Assembly: GCA_021292105.1 (NCBI GenBank)
Contig: CM037867.1
Span: forward strand, 9,552,728-9,616,727
Origin: Anadara kagoshimensis
Taxonomy: Eukaryota > Mollusca > Bivalvia > Arcoida > Arcidae
Length of the DNA stretch: 64,000 nt
Direction of reading: 5' to 3'
The notes below the pieces were generated by a model, which was not told the origin of the DNA, ran no database searches, and was given only the letters and a program-made list of their open reading frames with translations. The translations under genes and the position numbers were made by a program. Position 1 is the first letter of the stretch; each line of letters starts with the position of its first letter. This document shows positions 63,767-64,000 of the stretch, in pieces.

Positions 63767-64000
63767 CGATATTAGGGAAGAACTCTTTTTAAAATGTAGC
63801 AAAGTCTGTGATGGTTTTGAGTTTTTATCTAATGACCATAAATTGAATGTTTTATTTTCTTGTCCTGAACTTGTAAACATAAATTGAATGTTTTATTTTC
63901 TTGTCCTGAACTTGTTTTTACATGTGCCAAAACCTGTGCTTTAATTTTAGACAAAAGAAATGGTGTTTTATATCATTAATTGTATTCTGTTTTACTGTAT
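63767..64000 (+). other. LINE 3' remains and window end
   Basis: The duplicated aattgaatgttttattttct, tgtcctgaacttg segment is still reminiscent of the LINE C-terminus (LNVLFSCPELV). Nothing else recognised. Confidence 0.5.

Overview
The window looks like one stretch of an AT-rich animal genome, most likely a mollusc and probably a bivalve. The reasons are: genes split by GT-AG introns, dense transposable elements of many classes (LINEs, tRNA-type SINE, Ty3/gypsy, piggyBac, mariner and hAT-like MITEs), long AT-rich non-coding stretches, and a pair of death-effector-domain (DED) genes of a kind that is expanded in bivalves. The species assignment is inference. No bacterial operon, rRNA or CRISPR is present.

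The real host genes are on the minus strand. At 57069 to 46969 there is a complete six-exon gene (gene B) whose five introns are all GT-AG and all phase 1. It encodes about 610 residues: N-terminal DED (exons 1-2), an unrecognised alpha/beta-looking module (exon 3), a Gln-rich helical region (exon 4), a death-domain-like six-helix region (exons 5-6) and a charged tail. At 3760 to 371 lie exons 1 and 2 of a head-to-tail paralogue (gene A). Its remaining exons would lie left of base 1. Exon 1 is exactly 151 bases in both genes. The FADD-like DED...DD order suggests a cytosolic death/innate-immune adaptor (inference).

Layout. 1-3.8 kb: gene A, with a Cys/Gly minisatellite and an antisense LINE in its introns. 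3.8-19 kb: repeat-rich, with many copies of a roughly 400 bp dispersed repeat (called repeat B here), a tRNA-derived SINE, MITEs with clear terminal repeats and target duplications, mariner relics and LINE tails. 19-20.4 kb: a roughly 110 bp minisatellite. 21-22 kb: LINE reverse-transcriptase pseudogene. 24.2-26.3 kb: piggyBac transposase with two in-frame stops. 27.4-28.6 kb: mariner relic. 30.5-39.0 kb: a young Ty3/gypsy LTR element (minus strand) with GTAAT target duplication, tRNA-Leu-type primer site, a 1.6 kb internal tandem duplication and a 2.3 kb insertion inside its 5' LTR. 40.6-41.2 kb: an intronless cysteine-protease-like ORF with a C76 type Cys...Asp-x-His signature. 42-46.9 kb: mostly non-coding, with inverted-repeat elements. 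47-57 kb: gene B. 59-63.8 kb: a plus-strand LINE broken by at least three nested elements.

Most short open frames are chance or repeat-derived and are not annotated. All alignments and identities were made by eye.
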